Source: Pseudomonas hefeiensis (GTDB taxonomy: Bacteria; Pseudomonadota; Gammaproteobacteria; Pseudomonadales; Pseudomonadaceae). From it: a DNA stretch of 64,000 bases. Below the pieces are notes generated by a model. The model was not told where the DNA came from and did not search any database. It saw nothing but the letters and a program-made list of their open reading frames with translations. This document shows positions 30,698 through 39,559 of the stretch, one piece after another. Every line of letters starts with the position of its first letter. Positions within the stretch are counted from its first letter, which is position 1. A program made the position numbers and the translations under genes. The stretch spans positions 2,294,001-2,358,000 of the forward strand of contig NZ_CP117449.1 of NCBI RefSeq assembly GCF_030687835.1. The letters run 5' to 3'.

Positions 30698-33600
30698 ATG
30701 CACCTGCTCAGGACCCAGCCCGGCGGTTTCGTGTCGGACGACAACATTGCCGATCTCGGACAAACCCCCGCCGAGCTGGTGATCCTGTGCAGCGGTGACT
30801 CCAGCCTGGCGCTGCTGGCCGAAGCGGCGCGGCAGTTGCCAGACGACTATCCGCAGTTTCGCCTCGCCAACCCGATGCAGGTGCAAAACCACGCCTCGGT
30901 GGATCTGTATTTCGACGACGTGTTGCGTCACGCCAAGGTCATCCTGCTTTCCCTGCATGGTGGCATCGGTTATTGGCGCTACGGCATTGAACGCCTTATG
31001 GAACTGGCCGGGCGCGGGGTGAAGCTGATCCTGGTGCCGGGGGACGATCGGCCGGACCCGGAACTCAGCGATTTGAGCAACGTACCCCATGAGGATCGGG
31101 ACCGGCTCTGGCAGTTCCTGCGCCAAGGCGGGTTGGGCAATGCCCTGGATCTGTTCCATAACCTGGCCAGCCAATGGTTCGGTCGCGACTATCCTTGGGG
31201 CGAACCCCAACCCCTGCCGCGCACGGCGATCTACCATCCGGAAAGAACCAACGCCACCCTGGGCGATTGGCATAGCGACTGGCAGGTCGGGCAGCCGGTG
31301 GCGGCGGTGCTGTTTTATCGCTCCCACCTGCAAGCGGCGAACACGGCATTCATCGACGTGTTTTGCCAGCGCCTGCAAGCGGCGGGGCTCAATCCCTTGC
31401 CAATTGCCGTGGCGAGCCTCAAGGAGCCCGGTTGCCTGGCCTTGGTTGAAGACTGGCTGGATGAGGTGGCGGCAGGGGTGATCCTCAACACCACCGGCTT
31501 CGCCCAATCGAGCCCCGAAGCGCCACATTTGCGACCGTTTCGCCGCAACGTCCCGGTGATCCAGGCGATCTGCGCCCAGGACAACGAGCCGGGCTGGCGC
31601 GCCAGTGAGCAGGGCCTGGGCCCGCGGGATCTGGCGATGCACATTGCCCTGCCGGAACTGGACGGGCGGATCATCAGTCGCCCCATCAGTTTCAAGGACC
31701 TGGCCTGGCGCAGCGAGCGCAGCCAGAGCGATGTGGTCTGCTACCGCGCCGTGCCCGAACGCATGGATTTTGTCGCTGAGCTGGCGTGGCGCTGGACGAA
31801 CCTGGCGTGCCTGCCCAATTCGCAAAAGCGCGTGGCGCTGATCCTCGCCAACTACCCGACCCGGGATGGGCGCATCGGTAACGGCGTCGGCCTGGACACC
31901 CCCGCGGCGGCGGTGAATATCCTGCGGGCCTTGCAGGCCGAGGGCTATCCGCTGCCGACCGAACTGCCTGCGAGCGGCACCGCTTTGATCCAGCAGCTAC
32001 TCGGCGGTGTGAGCAACGACCTGGACAGTCTCGACCTGCGGCCCTGTCATCAGAGCCTGGCACTGGAGGCTTACCGGGCCATGTTCGACGCATTGCCCGA
32101 GGCCAATCGCCAGGCGGTGCTGGAGCGTTGGGGCTCACCCGAACAGGATCCGATGTTCCGCGATGGCCGACTGATGATCGCGGGTGTGCGCCTGGGCCTG
32201 ACGTTCGTCGGCATCCAGCCGGCCCGAGGCTATCAGGTCGATCCGAGCGCCGTGTACCACGACCCGGACCTGGTGCCGCCCCACGGCTACCTGGCGTTTT
32301 ATTTCTGGCTGCGTAACACCTACGGCGTCCACGCGCTGATTCATGTCGGCAAGCACGGCAACCTCGAATGGCTGCCGGGCAAGGGCGTCGGGCTGTCGGA
32401 AAGCTGCTGGCCGGATGCGCTGCTGGGACCGTTGCCGAACATTTATCCGTTCATCGTCAATGACCCGGGCGAGGGCGCCCAGGCCAAGCGACGCACCCAG
32501 GCCGTGATCATCGATCACTTGATGCCGCCGCTGACCCGGGCCGAAACCTATGGGCCGCTGCGTAACCTCGAGCTGTTGGCTGACGAATACTACGAAGCGC
32601 AACTGCTCGACCCACGCCGCGCCCGGGAACTGCAGCGAGACATTCTGAATCTGGTGCGCGAAACCCACATCGACCGCGAGTTGCAACTGGACGGCGATGC
32701 TGACGTGGCAATCTGGCTGCCACGCCTGGACACCTACTTGTGCGATCTGAAGGAGTCGCAGATCCGCGACGGCCTGCACATTTTTGGCGAGTCGCCCACG
32801 CAACGTTTGCGCATCGACACCTTGCTGGCGTTGCTGCGCATTCCCCGGGGTGATGGCAAGGGCGCGCAGTCGAGTTTGCTGCGGGCGCTGGCCAAGGCCT
32901 TCGCGCTGGGTTTCGATCCGCTCGATTGTGCGCTGGCCGAACCCTGGACCGGCGCTTGTCCCGAAGCCTTGCGTCGGATCAGCAACGAACCTTGGCGTAC
33001 CGCTGGCGATACTCGTGAACGTCTGGAATTGTTCGCCGGGCAATTGATCGAGCAGGCCCTGGAAGGCGTGGTCGCGCAACTTGAGGCGCCGGGTTGGGAG
33101 ACGGTGAACAGCATTATCGAAAACCTGCGCGGCGTCGTGGCTCCGCGTCTGGACGCCTGCGGCCCGGCGGAAATGCGTGGCTTGCTCGATGCCTTGGGCG
33201 GACGTTTCGTGCCGGCCGGTCCTAGTGGTGCGCCGAGTCGCGGACGTCTGGATGTGTTGCCCACCGGGCGCAATTTCTTTTCGGTGGAGGTGCGCAACCT
33301 GCCGACTACCACGGCGTGGCGCATCGGTTTTCAGTCGGCGTCCCTGATCCTTGAGCGGCACTTGCAGGATCACGGCGATCACCTGCGTCAATTGGGGCTT
33401 TCGGTGTGGGGCACCGCCACCATGCGCACCGGCGGCGACGACATGGCCCAGGCCATGGCGTTGATGGGCGTGCGTCCGGTGTGGGCTACGGGCAGCCAGC
33501 GAGTCGATGATTTCGAGATCCTGCCGTTGAGCCTGCTGGACCGGCCTCGGGTCGATGTCACGCTGCGGGTCTCCGGGTTCTTCCGGGACGCCTTTGCCAA

Positions 33601-34459
33601 TCTGATCCGCCTGTTCGATGCGGCGGTGCAGGCCGTCGCCGCCCTCGACGAACCGGATGACATGAACCCCTTGGCGGCGAAGGTGCGCAGCGAGCGCCAG
33701 GCCCTGTTGGAATCGGGCCTTGAACCGGAGGTCGCGGCCCGTCAGGCCGGATGGAGGATCTTCGGTGCCAAGCCCGGCGCCTACGGCGCAGGTGTGCAGG
33801 GCGCCATCGACGGCCGCCTGTGGCAGAGCCGCGAAGACCTGGCGCAGGTCTACCTGAATTGGGGCGGCTACGCTTACGGCGCCGGCGATGAAGGCACCGC
33901 CGCCCGGGAGCAGTTCTCCCGGCGCCTGAGTCAGGTGCAGGCGGTGTTGCAGAACCAGGACAACCGCGAACACGACCTGCTCGATTCCAACGATTACTAC
34001 CAGTTCCAGGGCGGCATGTTGGCGGCGGTGGAGACCCTTGGCGGCGCAACGGCGGCCAGTTACCACGGCGATCACAGCCAGCCGGACTTGCCAAAGATCC
34101 GCACGTTGAAAGAAGAGCTCAACCGCGTCATTCGGTCCCGGGCGGCCAATCCGAAGTGGATCGACGGGATCAAACGTCACGGCTATAAAGGTGCATTTGA
34201 ACTGGCGGCGACGGTGGACAACCTGTTCGCCTTCGACGCCACCACGCAGTTGATCGACGATCACCAGTACGCCTTGCTGGCCGATGCTTATCTACTGGAC
34301 CCCGATACCCGAAATTTCGTCCGCCAGCACAACCCCGATGCCTTGCGCGACATGACCGAGCGCATGCTCGAAGCGCAGCAGCGGGGAATGTGGCAGGCAC
34401 CTGGGGAGTATCGTGAGGCGTTGGAGAACTTGTTGCTGGATATAGAAGAGGACAACTGA
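30698..34459 (+). CDS. cobN: CobN, cobaltochelatase large subunit
   Basis: Catalytic subunit that inserts Co2+ into hydrogenobyrinate a,c-diamide with ATP hydrolysis by partner subunits. 1,253 residues, the usual length. Family segments include LLSLHGGIGYWRYGIERL, VALILANYPTRDGRIGNGVGLDTPAA, GVHALIHVGKHGNLEWLPGKGVGLS and RGWQAPGEYREALENLLLDIEE-type ending. Directly after cobW, in the same transcript. In Pseudomonas the ATPase partners are ChlI/ChlD-like proteins, encoded next. Confidence 0.97.
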   Translation: MHLLRTQPGGFVSDDNIADLGQTPAELVILCSGDSSLALLAEAARQLPDDYPQFRLANPMQVQNHASVDLYFDDVLRHAKVILLSLHGGIGYWRYGIERLMELAGRGVKLILVPGDDRPDPELSDLSNVPHEDRDRLWQFLRQGGLGNALDLFHNLASQWFGRDYPWGEPQPLPRTAIYHPERTNATLGDWHSDWQVGQPVAAVLFYRSHLQAANTAFIDVFCQRLQAAGLNPLPIAVASLKEPGCLALVEDWLDEVAAGVILNTTGFAQSSPEAPHLRPFRRNVPVIQAICAQDNEPGWRASEQGLGPRDLAMHIALPELDGRIISRPISFKDLAWRSERSQSDVVCYRAVPERMDFVAELAWRWTNLACLPNSQKRVALILANYPTRDGRIGNGVGLDTPAAAVNILRALQAEGYPLPTELPASGTALIQQLLGGVSNDLDSLDLRPCHQSLALEAYRAMFDALPEANRQAVLERWGSPEQDPMFRDGRLMIAGVRLGLTFVGIQPARGYQVDPSAVYHDPDLVPPHGYLAFYFWLRNTYGVHALIHVGKHGNLEWLPGKGVGLSESCWPDALLGPLPNIYPFIVNDPGEGAQAKRRTQAVIIDHLMPPLTRAETYGPLRNLELLADEYYEAQLLDPRRARELQRDILNLVRETHIDRELQLDGDADVAIWLPRLDTYLCDLKESQIRDGLHIFGESPTQRLRIDTLLALLRIPRGDGKGAQSSLLRALAKAFALGFDPLDCALAEPWTGACPEALRRISNEPWRTAGDTRERLELFAGQLIEQALEGVVAQLEAPGWETVNSIIENLRGVVAPRLDACGPAEMRGLLDALGGRFVPAGPSGAPSRGRLDVLPTGRNFFSVEVRNLPTTTAWRIGFQSASLILERHLQDHGDHLRQLGLSVWGTATMRTGGDDMAQAMALMGVRPVWATGSQRVDDFEILPLSLLDRPRVDVTLRVSGFFRDAFANLIRLFDAAVQAVAALDEPDDMNPLAAKVRSERQALLESGLEPEVAARQAGWRIFGAKPGAYGAGVQGAIDGRLWQSREDLAQVYLNWGGYAYGAGDEGTAAREQFSRRLSQVQAVLQNQDNREHDLLDSNDYYQFQGGMLAAVETLGGATAASYHGDHSQPDLPKIRTLKEELNRVIRSRAANPKWIDGIKRHGYKGAFELAATVDNLFAFDATTQLIDDHQYALLADAYLLDPDTRNFVRQHNPDALRDMTERMLEAQQRGMWQAPGEYREALENLLLDIEEDN

Positions 34460-34524
34460 CTTGCCCATTCAACGGGCTAGACACAATCCCTGTGATGGGT
34501 TGACCTGTGGCAAAGGGATTTATC

Positions 34525-34622
34525 TGTGGCGAGGGGATTTATCCCCGTTGGGCTGCGAAGCAGCCCCCGAGGTGGACAAGGGGTCGCTTCGCAACCCAGC
34601 GGGGATAAATCCCCTCGCCACA
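34525..34622. repeat. Large inverted repeat (TGTGGCGAGGGG family)
   Basis: TGTGGCGAGGGGATTTATCC runs in from the left and its inverse GGATAAATCCCCTCGCCACA closes at 34622; the inner arms GGGCTGCGAAGC and GCTTCGCAACCC also pair. The same outer sequence recurs at 52,762-52,900. It lies in the 210-bp gap between cobN and the ChlI-like gene and may weaken read-through from the riboswitch. Confidence 0.9.
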
Positions 34623-34669
34623 AGTACTCTGTTCACACTGACGTTACCGACCACCTTTGAGAGTTCAAC

Positions 34670-35671
34670 ATGACCGACACCCCTCATTTCCCGCTCTGCG
34701 CCGTGGTCGGGGCCGATGACCTGAAACTGGCCCTGTGCCTGGCTGCGATCGATCCGAAAATCGGCGGTGTGCTCATCGAAGGCCCACGAGGCATGGCGAA
34801 GTCCACGCTGGCCCGGGGCCTGGCGGACCTGTTGGCCAGCGGCCAGTTCGTTACCTTGCCTTTGGGCGCCACTGAAGAGCGGCTGGTGGGCACCCTGGAT
34901 CTGGACGCGGCCCTGGGGGAAGGGCGCGCGCAGTTCTCTCCCGGCGTTCTGGCCAAGGCCGACGCCGGGGTGTTGTATGTCGATGAAGTGAACCTGCTGC
35001 CCGATCACCTGGTGGACCTGCTGCTGGACGTGGCCGCCAGCGGCACCAACCTGATCGAGCGCGACGGTATCTCACACCGGCATCCGGCGCGTTTTGTATT
35101 GATCGGCACCATGAACCCGGAAGAGGGTGAATTGCGTCCGCAGTTGCTCGACCGTTTCGGCCTGAACGTGGCCCTGGACGGCCACACCGCACCGGTTGAG
35201 CGCGGGCAGATTATTCGTCGACGGCTGGATTTCGACAGCGATCCGGCGGCGTTCTGTGCGCAGTGGGAACCGGCCCAGCAGCAGTTGCGCGAACGCTGCC
35301 AGCAGGCCCGCGATCGGTTGATGCAGATTCCTCTGGATGACCAGGCGTTGGCGCAGATCACCGAGCGTTGTTTTGCCGCCGGGGTCGATGGTTTGCGCGC
35401 CGACCTGGTCTGGTTGCGGGCCGCCCGGGCGCATGCTGCGTGGCGGGGGGCGGATGCCATTGCCGCAGAAGACATTGATGCGGTCGCCGAGTTTGCGTTG
35501 CGTCATCGCAGGCACGAGCCTTCGGCCCCTGCGCCGTCCCAAACGCCGCCATCCACCGCCGATCAAACCGCCAGGCCCGACGAAGGCCAGGGCCAGTGGG
35601 GTGACCTGCCGGCGCGGGCATTGCCCACGGGTACTCGGCGTGATGTGCCGAGCTGGCCAAAAAAGCCCTAG
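34670..35671 (+). CDS. ChlI/BchI-like AAA+ ATPase, cobaltochelatase partner
   Basis: 333 residues, AAA+ ATPase of the magnesium chelatase I family. Walker A GPRGMAKST at residues 38-46, Walker B VLYVDEVNLL at 101-110, then sensor region FVLIGTMNPEEGELRPQLLDRFGLNV. After residue 285 comes a low-complexity Pro/Gln/Thr tail ending in RRDVPSWPKKP. Pseudomonads make cobalamin, not chlorophyll, so with CobN before it this protein should act in cobalt insertion in place of CobS (inference from context). The VWA-domain partner follows 27 bases later. Confidence 0.9.
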   Translation: MTDTPHFPLCAVVGADDLKLALCLAAIDPKIGGVLIEGPRGMAKSTLARGLADLLASGQFVTLPLGATEERLVGTLDLDAALGEGRAQFSPGVLAKADAGVLYVDEVNLLPDHLVDLLLDVAASGTNLIERDGISHRHPARFVLIGTMNPEEGELRPQLLDRFGLNVALDGHTAPVERGQIIRRRLDFDSDPAAFCAQWEPAQQQLRERCQQARDRLMQIPLDDQALAQITERCFAAGVDGLRADLVWLRAARAHAAWRGADAIAAEDIDAVAEFALRHRRHEPSAPAPSQTPPSTADQTARPDEGQGQWGDLPARALPTGTRRDVPSWPKKP

Positions 35672-35697
35672 GCATTCGCCCCCGTTCGCCCGCGGGG

Positions 35698-36330
35698 GTG
35701 AATGCCAGGCCCCGTGCGGGGCGGTTGGACCAGGGTCGCCAGGGCCGCGGCAAAGCGGCGACCAGCGGTGCGGTGAACTGGCCGGGCACCTTGCTCATTG
35801 GCCGTCCACGCCTGCGCGAAGACCTGCGTTTTCACCAACGCCATCGTTCGCCCCATGAGCTGTGGCTGGTCATCGTCGACGCCTCGGCCTCGACTCGTCG
35901 TCATCAAGCCTTGAGCGATGGCAAAGGCCTGCTGGCACAACTGTTCGATGACGCCTACCGCCAACGCGCCCGGCTGGCACTGCTGACAGCCAGCGGCAGC
36001 GCACCGGCCTGGCAGGTGCAAGGGCTCAAGGCCTCGGCCGGGCTACGGGACTGGCTCGACGGGCTCGGCGCCGGCGGCGGCACACCGTTGCTGGCGGCGC
36101 TGAACGAGGCCGGACGCTGGTTGACGGCCCGGCGCAAGCGCTACCCGGCTGAGCAACAGCGGGTGTTGCTGATGACCGATGGGCGAGTCAAAGAGCCGCT
36201 GTCACTGCCGGCCCTTGATTGCCCATGCTTGTTGATCGACATCGAACGCGGGCCGATTCGCCTGGGCCGGGCCCGGCAATTGGCGGGGCAGTTGGGGGCG
36301 CAGTATCGGCATATTGATGAGGTGGTTTGA
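35698..36330 (+). CDS. ChlD-like VWA-domain protein, cobaltochelatase partner
   Basis: 210 residues from a GTG at 35698. A basic linker (RAGRLDQGRQGRGKAA) is followed by a von Willebrand factor A domain whose metal-ion site is complete: DASAS at residues 61-65, GGGTPL, and MTDGRV. This is the C-terminal part of ChlD/BchD; the ATPase part is the separate upstream gene. Together they would make the motor for CobN in the role CobS and CobT play elsewhere. Start uncertain, because the frame is open somewhat further and there is no clear ribosome-binding site. Confidence 0.85.
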   Translation: MNARPRAGRLDQGRQGRGKAATSGAVNWPGTLLIGRPRLREDLRFHQRHRSPHELWLVIVDASASTRRHQALSDGKGLLAQLFDDAYRQRARLALLTASGSAPAWQVQGLKASAGLRDWLDGLGAGGGTPLLAALNEAGRWLTARRKRYPAEQQRVLLMTDGRVKEPLSLPALDCPCLLIDIERGPIRLGRARQLAGQLGAQYRHIDEVV

Positions 36331-36351
36331 GTGCGAGGTGTCTGGTCGGAC

Positions 36352-36450
36352 GCCTTCGCGAGCAAGCCCGCTCCCACACTAGGTTCTGCGATGTTCACGC
36401 ATTATCTGTTCACAGAGATCAAATGTGGGAGCGGGCTTGCTCGCGAAGGC
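36352..36450. repeat. REP pair (BIME)
   Basis: GCCTTCGCGAGCAAGCCCGC from 36352 with inverted partner GTGGGAGCGGGCTTGCTCGC ending near 36444. It separates the cobalamin region from the PLD-like gene. Confidence 0.9.
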
Positions 36451-36527
36451 ATCTCCTCGGTCCCGGATCTGCCCCCTCAACCCGGATCGCTGTTCTATGC
36501 TCAGCCAGCCCCCCACAGGAGTGAACC

Positions 36528-38174
36528 ATGCGCGTACTCGTCACCAACGCCCAGGACGATTTTCGGGTCAAGGCCTACGCCGGCACCAACGGTGTGTTGC
36601 TCGCCATGGACCTGGCCGAACCCCGGCGCAAGGGTTTGCTCGGCTTTGCCATCGAGAAGCAGCACGGCGCCAAGCCCTGGCTGTTCCTGTTCAATAGCCT
36701 GACCTTCCCCGACAAGGTTCACACGTTCCCGCAGTTTCGCGCCACGCCGAGCGATAAAGCACCGTTGCAGAAATTCCGTTGGGCCGACTACGCCATCAAC
36801 CCCGGCGTGGCAATTCACTACCGCGTGCACCTGGCCTATGGCAGCCCTGATACGCCGCAACTGGGGGAATCACTTGAGGTGTCAGTGACCAGTGACGATG
36901 GCCAGCCTAGCAACCAGGGGGTCATCTTCAACCGCGCCGTGGCCGCCAGCCAGGCCTTCCAGCGCAAATTTCCCGAGCTGGACGCGCTGATTGATGCCAA
37001 CAAAAACCTGTCCATCGATGCTTGGCCCGACGCGCCGCGCCGCTGGCTGGAAAACGGTCTGCTGGGGCGCTTGACCGGTTTCATCGACCGGGCCCTGAAT
37101 GCCAGTTGGGCCCTGGACGTCGCCATCTATGAATATGAACTGCCGGTGATCGTCGATGCTGTGAACGCCGCTTTCGCACGGGGTGCGCGGGTACGGGTGC
37201 TGTACCACGCCGAGCCGGGAGACGACGGTACATTGCGCAACGAAGCCAGCCTCGCAACACTGCCAGCGGCCAACAAGCGCGGGCGCGTCACGCACAATAT
37301 TTTCCACGACAAGTTCATCGTGCTGAGCAAGGTCGACGACGCCGGTTCATTACACCCCGAGTCCGTGCTGTGCGGCAGCACCAATTTCACCGTCAATGGC
37401 GTCTACCGCCAGGCCAACGTTATTCATGTGCTGGACGATACACGGGTCAGCGACAGCTATCGCCAGGTGTTCGAGCAGATCTGGGCCGCACCAGGGGACG
37501 TCGGGGCGACGCGTCAGTGGATTAACCGGAACAACCCCATGGCCCCCGAGGAACCCTTGTTCACCGGGTTCTCGCCGCGTACGGGAGAGGGCGACCTGGA
37601 TCGCTTCGTCGATATCATCAATGCCGCCCAAAAAGACCTGCTGTTCGTCACCGCCTTCGCTTTGCCGGACCGGATCCTCGATGCCCTGCTCGGCCAACCC
37701 AACGACGACGTGCTGCGTTACGGGCTGCAGAACACCAGCAGCCGCATCACCGGTTTTCATGCCGACCGCACCGCCGAATTCGCCGCCACTGCGCTGCTCA
37801 ATACCGGCCTGGAGGGCTGGCTCAGGGAAAACATGAAAGGCCAGAAAGGCAATCTGCTGGTGCACACCAAAGCCGTCGTCACCGACTTCACCAGCGACAC
37901 GCCGACCATCATTAGCGGCAGCCACAACCTCAGCGCTGCAGCCAGCAGCGGCAACGACGAGAACTACCTCATCATCCAGGGCGACACCGATCTGGCCGAC
38001 CGCTACGGGCTTGAGCTGCTGCGCTTCTATGAGCATTACCGCTTTCGCTATTTCGTGAAAAAACTGGCGCTCAAGCAGGTCAAGCCGCTGGCGGCGGATG
38101 ACAGCTGGACGGATGATTATTACCGCCAGGGGGATTTGCGGATGTTGTCCAGGGTGAGGTTTTGCGGACGCTGA
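36528..38174 (+). CDS. Phospholipase D-like domain protein
   Basis: 548 residues, no signal peptide. Two degenerate HKD motifs: HDKFIVLS followed by CGSTNFTVNG, and HTKAVVTDF followed by SGSHNLSAAASSGNDEN, each with the His-x-Lys plus GSxN pattern. A pair of HKD sites makes one active centre in phospholipase D, nucleases and cardiolipin synthases. The N-terminal 190 residues are not recognised. Substrate unknown; a cytoplasmic nuclease or lipase role is equally possible. The start at 36528 is preceded by ACAGGAG at good spacing. Single gene. Confidence 0.85.
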   Translation: MRVLVTNAQDDFRVKAYAGTNGVLLAMDLAEPRRKGLLGFAIEKQHGAKPWLFLFNSLTFPDKVHTFPQFRATPSDKAPLQKFRWADYAINPGVAIHYRVHLAYGSPDTPQLGESLEVSVTSDDGQPSNQGVIFNRAVAASQAFQRKFPELDALIDANKNLSIDAWPDAPRRWLENGLLGRLTGFIDRALNASWALDVAIYEYELPVIVDAVNAAFARGARVRVLYHAEPGDDGTLRNEASLATLPAANKRGRVTHNIFHDKFIVLSKVDDAGSLHPESVLCGSTNFTVNGVYRQANVIHVLDDTRVSDSYRQVFEQIWAAPGDVGATRQWINRNNPMAPEEPLFTGFSPRTGEGDLDRFVDIINAAQKDLLFVTAFALPDRILDALLGQPNDDVLRYGLQNTSSRITGFHADRTAEFAATALLNTGLEGWLRENMKGQKGNLLVHTKAVVTDFTSDTPTIISGSHNLSAAASSGNDENYLIIQGDTDLADRYGLELLRFYEHYRFRYFVKKLALKQVKPLAADDSWTDDYYRQGDLRMLSRVRFCGR

Positions 38175-38240
38175 ACGGTGGTAAGAGGTGTTTTAGAGTG
38201 CTATTTTTAGCGCCATTAAGAGTGCTCAAGGACTCATCTC

Positions 38241-38489
38241 ATGACACATATTGTGCTTTCTCAAGTTGTAGCCAGCATTTCCGAACTCAAGAAAAATCCG
38301 ATGGGCACTGTGGCTGCCGGTGGAGGATTATCCGTAGCAATCCTCAACCGCAATGAGCCGGCATTTTATTGCGTCCCCGCTCGAGAATATGAAGCCATGA
38401 TGGATCGGCTTGAAGATCTGGAACTGATTGCTCTATGCCGCGAGCGTGAAAATGATCCAACGATAAAGGTTTCTCTTGATGACCTATGA
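38241..38489 (+). CDS. Antitoxin, YefM/Phd-like or RelB-like
   Basis: 82 residues. MTHIVLSQVVASISELKKNPMGTVAAGGGLSVAILNRNEPAFYCVP is the DNA-binding N-terminal fold of Phd/YefM-type antitoxins, and the charged C-terminus (MMDRLEDLELIALCRERE) should wrap around the toxin. It overlaps the RelE-like toxin gene by 11 bases, the standard antitoxin-first order, and probably represses the pair. Confidence 0.9.
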   Translation: MTHIVLSQVVASISELKKNPMGTVAAGGGLSVAILNRNEPAFYCVPAREYEAMMDRLEDLELIALCRERENDPTIKVSLDDL

Positions 38490-38760
38490 GTTGGAATTTT
38501 CTGATAAAGCCTGGAAGGAATGGCAAAAACTGGGTGCAACACTCAAAGAGCAATTCAAGAAAAAGCTCGAGGAGCGACTGGTGAATCCGCATGTCCAGGC
38601 AGACCGTCTGCATGGGCTGGGCAACGCCTATAAAATCAAGTTACGTAGCGCCGGCTATCGATTGGTTTACCGAGTGGTAGATGATTTGCTAGTTGTTACA
38701 GTGATCGCGGTTGGTAAGCGCGAGCGCAGCCAGGTTTATGACGAGGCGGCCAAGCGGTAG
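38479..38760 (+). CDS. RelE/ParE-superfamily toxin
   Basis: 93 residues from the ATG at 38479, inside the end of the antitoxin gene. YELEFSDKAWKEWQKLGATLKEQFKKKLEERL, HGLGNAYKIKLRSAGYRLVYRVVDDLLVVTVIAVGKRER is a typical RelE fold, with the basic and aromatic residues (Lys, Arg-Ser-Ala-Gly-Tyr-Arg) used to cut mRNA on the ribosome. The 3' end overlaps the convergent thioredoxin-like gene by 25 bases. Confidence 0.92.
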   Translation: MTYELEFSDKAWKEWQKLGATLKEQFKKKLEERLVNPHVQADRLHGLGNAYKIKLRSAGYRLVYRVVDDLLVVTVIAVGKRERSQVYDEAAKR

Positions 38761-39209
38761 GCGCCCGGCTTGCCTCGCCGCAACCTTTGGAGTCCCCGTG
38801 CCCGAGAGACCAGGCACAAGGTTCGCAGTTGTTCGTGCAACCAGTGCAAGTCACGGCGAGGCGAACGCCGCGGCCGTCTGGGTTTGGTTCGGCCGATGTG
38901 TTCGGCAAAGTTCTGGGTTAGCGAAGCCTGATCACCGACGCCCTTGAGCTTGCGGCGTAACTTCCCATCCTTATAAAACAGCACCGTGGGTGTCCCGGTA
39001 ACGTCCGGGTGTCGGGGCGATTCGCTGGTACTCAATGTGTAGATCACCGCCCGATCCTTGAATGTCTCGGCAACGCTGCAAAACAGCGGCTCGGCCCAGC
39101 TACAGGCGTAGCAGTGGGGATGGCCGAAATAGAAGACTACCGGGCGCCAGGTCTTGAGAGCTGTGCGGTAGTCCTTCGATGAGGCGATGTGGGTGATGAA
39201 CGAACTCAT
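38736..39209 (-). CDS. Thioredoxin-like protein with an unusual basic tail
   Basis: 157 residues from the ATG at 39209. A thioredoxin fold is clear: TWRPVVFYFGHPHCYACSWAEPLFCSVAETF with a CYAC redox motif, then VTGTPTVLFYKDGKLRRKLKGVG with the cis-Pro. After about residue 106 comes an Arg-rich stretch (RTKPRRPRRSPRRDLHWLHEQLRTL and beyond) not expected in the family. Its last 25 bases overlap the relE-like gene on the other strand, so the tail may be an artefact of the toxin-antitoxin insertion or of a frameshift. Redox role likely, partner unknown. Confidence 0.75.
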   Translation of the reverse strand: MSSFITHIASSKDYRTALKTWRPVVFYFGHPHCYACSWAEPLFCSVAETFKDRAVIYTLSTSESPRHPDVTGTPTVLFYKDGKLRRKLKGVGDQASLTQNFAEHIGRTKPRRPRRSPRRDLHWLHEQLRTLCLVSRARGLQRLRRGKPGAYRLAASS

Positions 39210-39518
39210 GGCGGGCTTCCCTTCATCGACAGAGTCAGTGTTTGCAACCATAAGCAACACGGCCGGGCATCGCTACTGTCAGAGTTGACAGTTGAACGGC
39301 TCCCTTTTGGTGCGCAAAAGTATCGCTTGCTCCCTGTATGGGGCCTTGCTACCCGAATGCTGTAGCCAACAGTAGCAGTGCCTGCACAGATGCCTGCGTC
39401 CCTATTGATACGTCTGCACTTGCCATCCTTCTGATTTCATTGGTTTTCCATTTTCCTTATCCATATACCGCATGGCTGTGGCACACTTTCTGCTGTCTAT
39501 TCCGTTGTTACATACTAG

Positions 39519-39536
39519 ATTCCGGTATAGCGGAAT
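39519..39536. promoter_or_regulatory. Candidate operator, perfect inverted repeat
   Basis: ATTCCG-GTATAG-CGGAAT, 24 bases before the solute-binding protein gene; a further ATTCCG half-site lies at 39499-39504. TTCCG/CGGAA palindromes are common operators of IclR-family regulators, and an IclR gene lies within this cluster. The rest of the 350-bp gap 39210-39559 shows nothing else I can support. Confidence 0.55.
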
Positions 39537-39559
39537 AAACTGACTCAGGAGTGCTTGCC

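Noticed and set aside
30131..34264. Long open frames opposite cobW and cobN
   Set aside because: Antisense shadows in a high-GC operon with a riboswitch on the coding strand.
34670..36330. Magnesium chelatase for chlorophyll synthesis
   Set aside because: No other bacteriochlorophyll genes; cobN and cobW context point to cobalt chelation.
39338..39538. 66-residue open frame with hydrophobic segments in the gap before the ABC importer
   Set aside because: No ribosome-binding site, irregular composition, and it covers the operator and promoter region of the next gene.
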